Shown here: positions 17,321 through 26,782 of the stretch, piece by piece
How positions within the stretch are numbered: the first letter of the stretch is position 1
Layout of the letters: each line of letters begins with the position of its first letter
Source of the DNA: JACMLD01 sp044227095
GTDB taxonomy: Bacteria > Bacteroidota > Bacteroidia > Chitinophagales > Chitinophagaceae
Assembly: GCA_044227095.1 (NCBI GenBank)
Contig: JBGAFV010000001.1
Coordinates: 3,658,001 to 3,722,000, forward strand
Direction: 5' to 3'
DNA: 64,000 nt
Position numbers and translations under genes: made by a program
Notes under the pieces: generated by a model
Told to the model about the DNA's origin: nothing
Database searches by the model: none
The model's input: the letters and a program-made list of their open reading frames with translations, nothing else

Positions 17321-17576
17321 TATTACTTCTTGCTTCATATTGATGCACAGAGTGGAGGTATGCTAAAACTATGAATCAATTGGTAAAAAATGGATACTGT
17401 AAAAATATGTATATGCCACTGAACCTGGCAAACGAAAATAACTCTTTCTTGTATGGATAAGAAAGCTGTGTAGGAAGTAGATAATAAATATGAGTTAACA
17501 TAGTATAATAATTATAGCCAACGGGTGCGACATAAATAGAAATCGCTAACTCCTTTTATAGATGGCATCAGCGCCG

Positions 17577-18686
17577 TTACTTTAACAACTTTCCCAATTC
17601 GTCAGTATTAGGTAATATTCCTTTCATTTCAAGAGGCGTTTGTTTAGACGTTTTATAGGTAGCCACACCCATTGCTTTATCAAAACTCTTAATGGCAAAC
17701 TCGACCACAGTGTTATTTTTTTCCTTGCAAAGCACAATACCAATACTGCTGTTTTCTTGCTGTATTTTCACTTTTTCATCCAGCACATTCAAGTAAAAAT
17801 TAAGTTGACCTGCATCTGCTGGCTTAAATTTTCCTTTTTTTAATTCAAAGGCTACCAGGCATTGCAGGTGTCGGTTGAAAAATAAAAGGTCTATAAAAAA
17901 TTCATCTCCATCCACCTCAAGCCTGTATTGGTTGCCGATAAAACAAAATCCTTTACCCATTTGCAGGATAAAGTTTCGGATATTTAAAACTACCTGTTGT
18001 TCAATATGCCGTTCGTCATCCAACTCATCACCGCCAATAAAGTCGAGCAAATATTCATCCTTAAATACTTTTAAAGCGGAAGGTTTTAATGACTCATTAA
18101 GTGTGTTATGAAAATTATTAGGAAGCCTACCTTCCTTGCTAAAGAGGTCATTGTCAATATGGTGTTGCAGCACAGTTAAAGACCAGAAACTAACCGCAGA
18201 AGATTGGATATAGAATATCCTAGCCTCCCAACCCTTAATCTTTGTGAGAATTGTAAAATGGTGGGAGAAGCTAATGCCAAAAAACGCTCCGTAAAAGTCT
18301 TTGTTTTCAATTTGGTTCGACAGCAACGAACTAATTGAAAAAGTATCTCCAGAATCTAGTTGCACAAATTGGTTCGACAGTGTCGAACCAATTGTCAGGT
18401 GAGGAGAATAGGCTTCAGCGAAAATCCTAATCTTTTTAAGGTTGCCAGGCGAAAATCCTTTTAATCCGGGTAGTTCCTTTTGCAGGTCTGTCGAAATCTG
18501 GTCAAGCACCTTGGCTCCCCATTTTTGAGCCTTAATCTTATCAGAAATCATCTTCCCAGTTCTGAAATAAAGTAGGAGTTGCTCCCTGTTTGCGAGTCTT
18601 GCCGCTACATAGCGGCTTTGTACAATTTGTGTCTTAATGGATTGAATGAATTCCACGTAATTTTTGTCAATTTTCATATTTGCCAT
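17577..18686 (-). CDS. DUF1016 / YhcG-type PDDEXK nuclease domain protein
   Basis: 369 residues. The N-terminal half (SRYVAARLANREQLLLYFRTGKMI, GFSPGNLKKIRIFAEAY) is the DUF1016 N-terminal domain; the C-terminal half (~230-369) has the PDDEXK nuclease layout, with DEFFIDLLFFNRHLQCLVAF then ELKKGKF, giving D...ExK catalytic residues. YhcG proteins are ubiquitous, often in defence or genome-maintenance contexts, and their substrate is unknown. It is a lone gene here, transcribed against the sulfur cluster; no toxin/antitoxin partner is visible. MANM start at 18686 or M4 at 18677 are both possible. Confidence 0.88.
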   Translation of the reverse strand: MANMKIDKNYVEFIQSIKTQIVQSRYVAARLANREQLLLYFRTGKMISDKIKAQKWGAKVLDQISTDLQKELPGLKGFSPGNLKKIRIFAEAYSPHLTIGSTLSNQFVQLDSGDTFSISSLLSNQIENKDFYGAFFGISFSHHFTILTKIKGWEARIFYIQSSAVSFWSLTVLQHHIDNDLFSKEGRLPNNFHNTLNESLKPSALKVFKDEYLLDFIGGDELDDERHIEQQVVLNIRNFILQMGKGFCFIGNQYRLEVDGDEFFIDLLFFNRHLQCLVAFELKKGKFKPADAGQLNFYLNVLDEKVKIQQENSSIGIVLCKEKNNTVVEFAIKSFDKAMGVATYKTSKQTPLEMKGILPNTDELGKLLK

Positions 18687-18733
18687 TGTTATTCAAGTAT
18701 TGGTATTAAAAGAAAGAACCTAAAGCATTGATT

Positions 18734-18805
18734 GTTAGGCAACGATGCCTGCCAATCGCTTTAGGTCCGTGATAAATAAGTTCGAAAATTGTACAGGGAG
18801 GACGA
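18734..18805. repeat. Dispersed repeat, copy 1
   Basis: Bases 18772-18805 (34 bp) are identical to 41378-41411, and a further ~38 bp upstream align with scattered substitutions. The element lies between the DUF1016 start and the regulator end. On the minus strand the same segment can be read as VVLPVQFSNLF then DLKRLAG. No terminal repeats or transposase accompany it. Confidence 0.75.
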
Positions 18806-18956
18806 CTTCACTAGATAACAGGCAATCACCTTGATGGTTGCTTGTTTTGTTTTTGTCTGAACTGCCAGCCAAAAAAAGGATTGCGGCGAATAGTGACTTT
18901 ACTCTTGTGGTTGGAACTGTGTTGCTTTTCTTATCATACAAAATTCAGTCATCGTT

Positions 18957-19643
18957 TTATTGATTAAACATAGTTCTTAAACTTTCTTCATTGTTAATCA
19001 TGATACTTTTATTACTGGTAACGATAAGTTTTTCTTCCGCCATCTCTGTCATCATTCTGAATACAGTTTCATAAGTAGTACCTGCAAGGGATGCAATATC
19101 CTGGCGGCTGAGTGAAATATCAATAGCACCATCTGCAGTTTTACCAAATTTTTCCTGCAGCATCAATAACACTTGTGCCAGGCGCCCTTTTACTGACATG
19201 TGTGCAAGGTTGCGCATATTTTTTTCTGATTCCTGTAATTCTTCTGCAAAGAACATCAGTAATTTCAACGCGAAATCATGATTTACTTTTAGAGTGGCCT
19301 GGAAGAATTCGAGATTGATATAACAAAGTGTACAGTCTTCCAATGCGGTGCCGGATACCGGATAAACAGTACTGTTGCCAAGGCCACGATGCCCGAGGAT
19401 AGCACCTTTTCCTGCTATGCGCAAGATCAGTTCTTTGTCATCGCCCCATTTCTTGTGAACTTTTGCTTTGCCCTGGTTAATAAAATAAATTCCTTCAACA
19501 GCAGATCCTTCTTCAAAAATAATGGTGCCTTTTTTTGCAAGGATTGTTTTACGTTGGGCATCAATGGCGGGCAGCCATTCTTTTATACAAAGTGTGCATA
19601 AAAAGCAGGATTGCAGGTCGCAGTTGTGTTTACTGTTTTTCAT
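18957..19643 (-). CDS. Crp/Fnr-family regulator with N-terminal cysteine cluster
   Basis: ATG 19643 is chosen over GTG 19652. 228 residues: N-terminal cysteines at 8, 13, 16 and 19 (CDLQSCFLCTLC), cyclic-nucleotide-type beta-roll (~40-130: GTIIFEEGSAVEGIYFINQG), dimer helix, and a C-terminal HTH (ISLSRQDIASLAGTTYETVFRMM). The four cysteines recall FNR, which holds an oxygen-sensitive iron-sulfur cluster, though FNR uses one central Cys; here all four are N-terminal (others exist at the EDCTLC segment). It is encoded next to cobA and nirB and Fnr-like sites lie between those genes, so it is the likely nitrate/nitrite-operon activator. Confidence 0.88.
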   Translation of the reverse strand: MKNSKHNCDLQSCFLCTLCIKEWLPAIDAQRKTILAKKGTIIFEEGSAVEGIYFINQGKAKVHKKWGDDKELILRIAGKGAILGHRGLGNSTVYPVSGTALEDCTLCYINLEFFQATLKVNHDFALKLLMFFAEELQESEKNMRNLAHMSVKGRLAQVLLMLQEKFGKTADGAIDISLSRQDIASLAGTTYETVFRMMTEMAEEKLIVTSNKSIMINNEESLRTMFNQ

Positions 19644-19709
19644 GCCAGGCACTATTCTTATAATTGTTTGTACTGCAAGTATACTGCTTATAGACTTATG
19701 GTGCAGGAT

Positions 19710-20495
19710 TTATATAACCTGGTTTTTATAATCACCCTTTATTTTGATTGTTTTTACTTCTTTTGCCGCAATTTGTAAAACGGCCGCAAGGTTTACAACT
19801 TCTCCGATAATAATAATAGCAGGATTAGTGAGGCCGGCATATTGCGAACGAAAGGCGATGTCCCTTACTTTGCCAGTTACCATTTTTTCTTTTGTGGTAG
19901 TACCATCCTGAATAATGGCTACAGGCGTTTCGCTTTTGCCGTATTGTGCGAATATTTCCATAATAGGTTCCAGTTTACTCATCGCCATTAAAATAACAAC
20001 CGTAGCAGAAGATTGGGCAGCAAGTTTTATATCGGAAGAAATTTCTCCGGATTGCGTAGTACCCGTTGTTACCCAAAAGCTTTCGTTAATGCCCCTGCAG
20101 GTAAGCGGAATCATTTTAGACGCAGGTACTGCTATGGCACTTGAAATCCCCGGAATGATGGCAATGTCAAACCCCGCAGTTGTTGCGGCTTCAATTTCTT
20201 CCTGCGCACGGCCAAAAACAAATGGGTCACCGCCTTTTAACCGGACAATATTTTTGTTCTTTGTTCCATACATAATAATACGGTCATTGATTTCCTGTTG
20301 TGAAAGTGCATGACAGCCAAACCTTTTACCCACAAACTCTTTAACAGCGCCTTTTTTTGCGTAGTTCAATAATTCTTCATTCGCCAGGGCATCATACAAA
20401 ATGACATCTGCTGCTTCAAGCACTTTAATGGCTTTGAGCGTAATTAGTTCAGGATCTCCTGGCCCGGCACCCACTAAAAACAAAGTTGTTTTCAT
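19710..20495 (-). CDS. cobA: Uroporphyrinogen-III C-methyltransferase (sirohaem synthesis)
   Basis: 261 residues, standard SUMT length, single-domain (no CysG oxidase/ferrochelatase part). Landmarks: LVGAGPGDPELITLKA at the start, DALANEELL, VGKRFGCHALSQQEIN, VRLKGGDPFVFGRAQEE and PGISSAIAVP. It methylates uroporphyrinogen III twice using SAM, giving precorrin-2 for sirohaem. Sirohaem is the cofactor of NirB, transcribed divergently 185 bp away, so they form one functional unit. Confidence 0.95.
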   Translation of the reverse strand: MKTTLFLVGAGPGDPELITLKAIKVLEAADVILYDALANEELLNYAKKGAVKEFVGKRFGCHALSQQEINDRIIMYGTKNKNIVRLKGGDPFVFGRAQEEIEAATTAGFDIAIIPGISSAIAVPASKMIPLTCRGINESFWVTTGTTQSGEISSDIKLAAQSSATVVILMAMSKLEPIMEIFAQYGKSETPVAIIQDGTTTKEKMVTGKVRDIAFRSQYAGLTNPAIIIIGEVVNLAAVLQIAAKEVKTIKIKGDYKNQVI

Positions 20496-20525
20496 ATTAT
20501 AAAAAATAAAATATAAAAAATATTA

Positions 20526-20578
20526 TTGATTTAGATCGAATTTACTCATTTTGATCATATATTTATGATATAAATCAT
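20526..20578. promoter_or_regulatory. Fnr-type palindromes between cobA and nirB
   Basis: ATGAT-ATAA-ATCAT (20565-20578) has exact 5-bp arms around a 4-bp gap, the geometry of Fnr/Crp half-sites (TTGAT-N4-ATCAA). A second, weaker site TTGAT-TTAG-ATCGA lies at 20526-20539. The spacer is very A/T-rich. Position between divergent sirohaem and nitrite-reductase genes and the nearby Fnr-like regulator support a shared switch. Confidence 0.6.
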
Positions 20579-20680
20579 ATTTAATGTTTATTTTTTTAAT
20601 ATTAAATAGAAATAAATATTATATATAATTTATTTTAATGTGATGATTGCCTGAACTATAGTCAAATCTAAAACTGGCAG

Positions 20681-23185
20681 ATGATGAAAATTGTAGTTAT
20701 CGGCAATGGCATGGTGGGTTACAAGTTTTGTGAAAAACTCATCTCAAATCAAGGAACTCACGACCTTGAGCTGGTTGTTTTTGGTGAAGAACCCCGTCCG
20801 GCTTACGACAGGGTACACCTGAGCGAATTTTTTGCCGGTAAGTCGGCAGAAGACCTTTCAATGGCACCCCTTCAATGGTATACTTCCAATAATATTGTCC
20901 TGCATTTATCAGATCCTGTTCAAAAAATAGACAGGCATCATCAAACCGTCCATTCGTTTAAAGGCATAGTAGAAAAGTACGATTACCTGGTACTTGCTAC
21001 AGGTTCATCCGCTTTTGTTCCGCCATTACCCGGCGTTGAAAAAGATGGTGTATTTATTTACCGCACCATAGAAGATCTTGAAATGATGACGGCCTGGGCA
21101 CGTAAAGCAAAAAAAGGAGCTGTAATTGGTGGTGGCTTACTTGGGCTTGAAGCAGCCAAAGCAATGATTGATCTGGGTGTTAGTGATACCCATGTAATTG
21201 AATTTGCGCCCCGTCTTATGCCAAGACAAATTGATGATGCAGGCTCCGGCATTTTGAAAAACAAATTACAACAACTTGGTCTCACCATTCACACCAATAA
21301 AAATACAAGCGCAATAACTGGAGAAAATTGTATTGCGGGGGTGCGCTTTTCTGACGATACAACCATAGATGTTGATATGCTGGTTATTTCAGCCGGCATC
21401 AAGCCGCGTGATGAACTTGCAAAACTGGCTGAACTTGAAACAGGGCCACGCGGGGGCATTGTTGTAAATGAAAAATTACAAACAAATGATCCTTTAATCT
21501 ATGCAATTGGCGAGTGCGCCCTTTATAATAGTATGATTTACGGACTGGTGGCGCCGGGCTATGAAATGGCGGAAGCTGTTGCTGCCAACCTGCTGGGTGG
21601 CAATAAAACATTTACCGGCTATGATATGAGCACCAAGTTAAAATTGATTGGTGTAGATGTTGCCAGTTTTGGTGAACCATTTATTACAGGCACTGAAATT
21701 CGAAGTGTTGTTTTTGAAGATTCCTTGAAGGGTATTTATAAACGAATAAACATCAGCGCAGACGGCAAACAATTACTGGGAGGAATACTTGTAGGTGATG
21801 CCGAACAATACAATATGTTATTGCAAACCTGTAAGAATAAAACAGTATTGCCTCCCAATCCGGAAGATATGTTGTTGGGCGTGAGAAACGGAGAAGCGGA
21901 AGCGGGCGCCGGTGTTTTGGGTTTGCCGGGGGGAGCAGTCATCTGCAGTTGCGAAGGCATTACAAAAGATGATATCTGCAATGCAGTTACAAAAGAAAGT
22001 TGCGAAACAATTGAAGCCATAAAAAAATGTACCAAAGCCGGAACGGGTTGTGGTGGTTGTGTGCCAATGGTGAAAGACATTATGGTGCATACCATGAAAG
22101 CACAGGGAAAATATGTACGCAATGTGCTTTGCGAACATTTTAATTACAGCCGTCAGGAATTATATGATCTGGTAAAAATTCACGGGTTAAAAACGTACGA
22201 TGAAGTGCTGGACGTACTTGGTAACGGGCATGGTTGCGAGCAATGCAAACCACCGGTTGCCTCGATACTGGCGAGCCTTTGGGGTGAAATGATTTTGAAA
22301 AACGGCAATGCAACTGCACAGGATAGTAATGACAGGTTTCTTGCCAACATACAAAAAGGTGGTACTTATTCAGTCGTACCACGGATACCCGGTGGTGAAA
22401 TAACACCAGATAAATTAATCGTGATTGGAACCGTTGCAAAAAAATATAATCTCTATACCAAAATAACGGGTGGCCAACGCATTGATATGTTTGGCGCCCA
22501 CCTCGGCGATTTGCCCGCAATATGGGAAGCGCTGATTGCCGCTGGTTTTGAAAGCGGTCATGCTTATGGAAAATCGTTGCGTACTGTTAAAAGCTGTGTG
22601 GGCAGTACCTGGTGTCGTTTTGGGCTACACGACAGCGTTAGTTACGCTATAAAAATTGAAGAACGCTATCGTGGTTTGCGTTCTCCGCATAAATTGAAAG
22701 GTGGGGTAAGCGGGTGTATACGGGAATGTGCGGAAGCCCAAAGCAAAGATTTTGGTATCATCGCTACAGAGAAAGGATGGAACCTGTTTGTATGCGGTAA
22801 TGGAGGAAGCAAGCCACAACATGCGTTATTGCTTGGTACTGATTTGGATGACGAAACTTGTATCCGTTACATCGACAGGTTTTTAATGTTTTATATAAGA
22901 ACAGCTGATCCACTAACGAGAACCGCTACCTGGTTAAACAAAATGGAAGGAGGTATTGATTACCTGCGCAATGTTGTAGTAAATGATAGTCTTGGCATGG
23001 GTGCGCAATGGGAAAGTGAAATGCAGGTATTGGTAGACAGTTATGAATGCGAGTGGAAAGCCGCTGTAGAAAATCCTGAAATAAGAAAACGATTTACACA
23101 TTTTGTAAATGCGCCTGCAGAAAAAGATCCATCTGTACAGTTTGAACCCATGCGTGACCAGAAAAAAGTACCCGACTGGAAATAG
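20681..23185 (+). CDS. nirB: Nitrite reductase [NAD(P)H], large subunit
   Basis: 834 residues, full length. Order: FAD/NAD-binding pyridine-nucleotide oxidoreductase (1-~300; IVVIGNGMVGYKFCEKL, VIGGGLLGLEAAKAM), BFD-like [2Fe-2S] (VICSCEGITKDDI, CTKAGTGCGGC), a second BFD-like unit (CEHFNYSRQEL, GHGCEQC), a ferredoxin-like half domain (PRIPGGEITPDKLIVIGTV) and the sirohaem/[4Fe-4S] domain with CVGSTWCRFG and GCIRECAEAQ. It reduces nitrite to ammonium in six electrons. Starts at ATG-ATG 20681; nirD follows 119 bp later. Confidence 0.97.
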   Translation: MMKIVVIGNGMVGYKFCEKLISNQGTHDLELVVFGEEPRPAYDRVHLSEFFAGKSAEDLSMAPLQWYTSNNIVLHLSDPVQKIDRHHQTVHSFKGIVEKYDYLVLATGSSAFVPPLPGVEKDGVFIYRTIEDLEMMTAWARKAKKGAVIGGGLLGLEAAKAMIDLGVSDTHVIEFAPRLMPRQIDDAGSGILKNKLQQLGLTIHTNKNTSAITGENCIAGVRFSDDTTIDVDMLVISAGIKPRDELAKLAELETGPRGGIVVNEKLQTNDPLIYAIGECALYNSMIYGLVAPGYEMAEAVAANLLGGNKTFTGYDMSTKLKLIGVDVASFGEPFITGTEIRSVVFEDSLKGIYKRINISADGKQLLGGILVGDAEQYNMLLQTCKNKTVLPPNPEDMLLGVRNGEAEAGAGVLGLPGGAVICSCEGITKDDICNAVTKESCETIEAIKKCTKAGTGCGGCVPMVKDIMVHTMKAQGKYVRNVLCEHFNYSRQELYDLVKIHGLKTYDEVLDVLGNGHGCEQCKPPVASILASLWGEMILKNGNATAQDSNDRFLANIQKGGTYSVVPRIPGGEITPDKLIVIGTVAKKYNLYTKITGGQRIDMFGAHLGDLPAIWEALIAAGFESGHAYGKSLRTVKSCVGSTWCRFGLHDSVSYAIKIEERYRGLRSPHKLKGGVSGCIRECAEAQSKDFGIIATEKGWNLFVCGNGGSKPQHALLLGTDLDDETCIRYIDRFLMFYIRTADPLTRTATWLNKMEGGIDYLRNVVVNDSLGMGAQWESEMQVLVDSYECEWKAAVENPEIRKRFTHFVNAPAEKDPSVQFEPMRDQKKVPDWK

Positions 23186-23304
23186 ATTAAGAATTTATAC
23201 GCCTCACCGATTGCCTCCTCAACGATTGTTTGCCTTTTGATGTATTGTATGTTTAACAACCGTCTTTAATAAAGACCGGCGAAATAATTATTAAAACAAT
23301 CGTT

Positions 23305-23664
23305 ATGCAAACATTACCTGCCCAGCAATTACAACACTGGTTTGCCGCCTGCCGCACAGAAGATGTTCCGGAAAATGGTGGCGTATGTGTTAAGTACAAG
23401 GATGAGCAAATTGCGCTTTTTCATTTCACACGTAAAAATGAATGGTATGCCACTCAAAACCAATGCCCGCACCGGCAGCAAATGGTTTTAAGCCGTGGTA
23501 TGATTGGTACTGCGGGCGAAGAACCTAAAGTGGCTTGCCCTTTTCACAAAAAAACATTTTCACTGCAAACGGGCCAATGCCTGAGCGGTGATGAATGCAG
23601 TATTAAAACCTACCACGTCAAGGTGGAAGAGGGTAAAGTATATATCAAAGTGCCCGAAGTTTAA
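23305..23664 (+). CDS. nirD: Nitrite reductase small subunit (Rieske-like)
   Basis: 119 residues. The Rieske motifs are kept: NQCPHRQQMV (C-x-H) and VACPFHKKTFSLQTGQCL (C-x2-H), so unlike many NirD proteins that lost the cluster, a [2Fe-2S] cluster is possible here. It pairs with NirB. Sits between nirB and the outer-membrane barrel gene. Confidence 0.93.
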   Translation: MQTLPAQQLQHWFAACRTEDVPENGGVCVKYKDEQIALFHFTRKNEWYATQNQCPHRQQMVLSRGMIGTAGEEPKVACPFHKKTFSLQTGQCLSGDECSIKTYHVKVEEGKVYIKVPEV

Positions 23665-23787
23665 AAATAATTCCTGCAGCAGGAAACTGTTTTTTAGGAA
23701 ACAACATAAAAAAACCCGGCAGGTGTCGAAGTCTAACCGGGGAGTGTGATTCTAAATTGACAAACAACCTAAAACCAAAACAAAACT

Positions 23788-25383
23788 ATGCTGAAAAAAA
23801 TTAAAAAGCGGCATTTACTGCTGATTGTTCTGCTTTGCAGTGCAGCCGGCTTTACAGCCAAATCGCAGTTTACGCTTTCCGGGCAACTGAGAACCCGAAC
23901 AGAAATTAGAAATGGGTTGGGAAACCTTGTTGTGAAAGGTTCCGGTGCAGCGGCTTTTACCTCGCAGCGGACAAGGCTGATATTCGGTTACAAATGGGAC
24001 AGGCTTACGTTTGGCGTATCCGTTCAGGATGTAAGGGTATGGGGCCAGGATGCGTCATCCATTTCCAATGCAGACGGCAACCGGTTTATGCTGCATGAAG
24101 CATGGGCCAATTTAACACTGGCTGATAAAACAGATACTTCCATTAAGTTTAAATTGTTTGATGCGATGTCTTTAAAAATCGGCCGGCAGGAACTGAGTTA
24201 CGATGATGTGCGGCTGATTGGCAACCTCGACTGGCTGCAGCAGGGGCGCCGGCACGATATGGCTTTACTAAAAACAGTGCACAAAGGCTGGCAGGTTGAT
24301 ATTGGCTACGCATTTAACCAGAATACAGATGCCTTTGGAACAACCGGTACTTCTTATGTGCCTGCCAATACCCCCGCCTATGTAAAGAACTCATTGGGCA
24401 ATCTTGTGCCAACGCCTGCGGGGCTTATACCTCTGGCCAGTGCAGGCAACGCTGCGAATACCAGTATTAAGACGGGCTTGCCGGTGTTTACCAATCCGCC
24501 CAACACAAATGGCGGCAACCAGGATTATAAAAGTTTTACCAGTATATACATCAGCAAAAAAATAAAGCAAACCAAATTCTCTGGTTTGTTCTTCAATGAC
24601 AATTTTGGAAAATACAAACTTGATTCATCAGGCAGCGCATCTGCGGGCTATGTATACGGACGCCGTTTTGTTTCCGCTGGTGCGGCAGACGAATTTGATT
24701 ACACCGGCACCAACCACCGTTTTACATATGGATTGATGGTAAATACAAATATAGGTGATGGAAAAGGTTTTGGAAAGTTGGCTGTTCAGGCCGCTTACTA
24801 TGCACAGTCAGGCAAAAACCGCGACGGCATTACAATGAAAAATGCGTATCACTATACCGTTGCTGTTTCATGGATAAAAGAAAGAATAAGTGTTACACCC
24901 GGCTACGATGTATTAAGTGGCAATGATGCAAATACTGCTGAAGATGAAAAGTTTGATCCGCTGTACGGAACTCCGCATAAGCATTGGGGTTATATGGATT
25001 ATTTCTATGCAGGTACCGGTTCGCCAGCAGGTGGTCTGAATAATCCTTACCTGAAATTTAAATATACCGGCAAGGTTTTATCAGCCGGAATAGATCTGCA
25101 CCACTTTTCTTTAAACAAAGACATGTTTAAAGCTGATGGAAGTCTTGTGGGAAAAGACCTCGGCAATGAAATTGATTTGCTCTTAAACTATAGTATGAAC
25201 CGGTATACCAATATAGAACTGGGTTATTCTATGATGTATGCAAGCACCAACATGATTTTTGCAAAAGGGCAGGCAACTACAGATGCAGTTGCGGACACAT
25301 ACCGCAAAACAGGCACCTGGTTTTATGCCATGCTGAAATTCAGCCCGGATTTCTTTTCTGCAAAAACTGCAAAAGAAAAGTGA
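23788..25383 (+). CDS. Outer-membrane barrel, alginate-export family
   Basis: 531 residues, signal peptide ending AKSQ (~residue 27), then a long barrel of alternating strands (FTLSGQLRTRTEIRNGLG, LTFGVSVQDVRVWGQD, LKIGRQELSYDDVRLIGNLDW). This is the alginate_exp family, which in nitrate-assimilating Bacteroidota often lies next to narK, suggesting a nitrate/nitrite channel across the outer membrane (inference). The 5' leader has a short CCCGG/CCGGG inverted repeat at 23715-23741, possibly regulatory. Confidence 0.85.
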   Translation: MLKKIKKRHLLLIVLLCSAAGFTAKSQFTLSGQLRTRTEIRNGLGNLVVKGSGAAAFTSQRTRLIFGYKWDRLTFGVSVQDVRVWGQDASSISNADGNRFMLHEAWANLTLADKTDTSIKFKLFDAMSLKIGRQELSYDDVRLIGNLDWLQQGRRHDMALLKTVHKGWQVDIGYAFNQNTDAFGTTGTSYVPANTPAYVKNSLGNLVPTPAGLIPLASAGNAANTSIKTGLPVFTNPPNTNGGNQDYKSFTSIYISKKIKQTKFSGLFFNDNFGKYKLDSSGSASAGYVYGRRFVSAGAADEFDYTGTNHRFTYGLMVNTNIGDGKGFGKLAVQAAYYAQSGKNRDGITMKNAYHYTVAVSWIKERISVTPGYDVLSGNDANTAEDEKFDPLYGTPHKHWGYMDYFYAGTGSPAGGLNNPYLKFKYTGKVLSAGIDLHHFSLNKDMFKADGSLVGKDLGNEIDLLLNYSMNRYTNIELGYSMMYASTNMIFAKGQATTDAVADTYRKTGTWFYAMLKFSPDFFSAKTAKEK

Positions 25384-25444
25384 GAGGATTATTAAACAGG
25401 AACCAGCTGTACAGCTTTTTTTTAACCCAACAAAATTGAATAGC

Positions 25445-26758
25445 ATGCAAACACAGATAAAACAACCACTTGACAAACTCAATATATTTTCCGGAAAGGG
25501 GATTCAAATGAAAACCTTTCATATAACATGGCTTACTTTTTTCTTTTGTTTTTTTGGATGGTTTGGTATTGCACCACTGATGCCCATCGTAAGAGCGCAA
25601 CTGCATTTTGATAAATCACAAATCGGTAACATTACGATTGCTTCTGTTTCTGCCACTATCCTTGCAAGGTTACTCATCGGCCGTTTGTGCGATACACTCG
25701 GACCACGTTTATCTTACACCATTTTACTGATAGTTGGCGCAATACCAGTGATGACGATTGGCCTTGCCAACAGCTATGAAAGCTTTATCCTCTTCCGGTT
25801 TGTGATTGGCATTATCGGTGCCTCTTTTGTAATAACACAATTTCATACTTCTGTAATGTTTGCGCCAAACATTGTAGGCACTGCAAATGCAGTTGCTGGT
25901 GGATGGGGTAATCTTGGCGGCGGCGTAACACAATTGGTGATGCCATTAATTGCAGCTGCGTTTGTGGCACTTGGTTATGCTGATAAAGCCAATTCATGGC
26001 GATATGCCATGATAGTGCCCGGGGTTATTCTTTTAATTATGGCGTTTGTCTATTACCGTTATACAAAAGATACACCCGATGGCAATTATAGGGATATACA
26101 AAGAGTTTCAAAAGAAAAAAGGAAAGGCACATTTGTACGGGCAATGAAAGATTACCGTACATGGATACTTGCCCTGGCATATGCTGCCTGTTTTGGTATA
26201 GAGATTACAGTAGACAATGTAGCGGCTATTTATTTTGTTGACAATTTCAAAGCAACTGTAATTATGGCCGGGGCACTGGCCAGCATTTTTGGATGTATGA
26301 ATTTGTTTGCCCGGGCACTGGGTGGCATTTTCAGTGATAAAGTTGGCAGGCAGTATGGCTTGCGCGGCAAAGGTTTACTCCTGGCTGTTTTTCTTGTACT
26401 GGAAGGTTTGGGCATCATGTTGTTTGCAAAATCAGGCAATTTATCGATGGCCATTGTTTCAATGCTGTTGTTTGCTTTGTTTTTAAAAATGGCCAACGGC
26501 TCAACTTATTCAATTGTGCCTTTTATTAATAAAGAAGCCATTGGCAGCGTAGCTGGTATTGTTGGTGCCGGCGGTAATATAGGCGCCATGCTGGTTGGAT
26601 TCCTGTTCAAATCAAAAAATATTTCTTACACCCAGGCCTTTACGTATATCGGTATTGGGGTAGCTGTAATTGGTTTGCTTGTTCTTGTTACAAGGTTTTC
26701 AGTAGTAGCAAAAGAAGAGGTAGTCAGGAAAGAAATAGCAGAACCCTCATTTGCCTGA
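25445..26758 (+). CDS. narK: NarK-type nitrate/nitrite MFS transporter
   Basis: ATG 25445 is preferred to TTG 25436. 437 residues with twelve predicted membrane helices. Signature segments: FFGWFGIAPLMPIVRAQL in helix 1, LARLLIGRLCDTLGPR loop, the nitrate signature GGWGNLGGGVTQLVMP, and GICFDKVGR-like FSDKVGRQYG. It takes up nitrate and/or exports nitrite at the inner membrane, feeding the nitrate reductase encoded 24 bp downstream. Confidence 0.95.
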   Translation: MQTQIKQPLDKLNIFSGKGIQMKTFHITWLTFFFCFFGWFGIAPLMPIVRAQLHFDKSQIGNITIASVSATILARLLIGRLCDTLGPRLSYTILLIVGAIPVMTIGLANSYESFILFRFVIGIIGASFVITQFHTSVMFAPNIVGTANAVAGGWGNLGGGVTQLVMPLIAAAFVALGYADKANSWRYAMIVPGVILLIMAFVYYRYTKDTPDGNYRDIQRVSKEKRKGTFVRAMKDYRTWILALAYAACFGIEITVDNVAAIYFVDNFKATVIMAGALASIFGCMNLFARALGGIFSDKVGRQYGLRGKGLLLAVFLVLEGLGIMLFAKSGNLSMAIVSMLLFALFLKMANGSTYSIVPFINKEAIGSVAGIVGAGGNIGAMLVGFLFKSKNISYTQAFTYIGIGVAVIGLLVLVTRFSVVAKEEVVRKEIAEPSFA

Positions 26759-26782
26759 AGTCTGATCATTTAAATTTTTTGT

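Noticed and set aside
17321..17576. Search for a gene or RNA after the AcfC operon
   Set aside because: Only a 29-codon frame without features and no paired structure.
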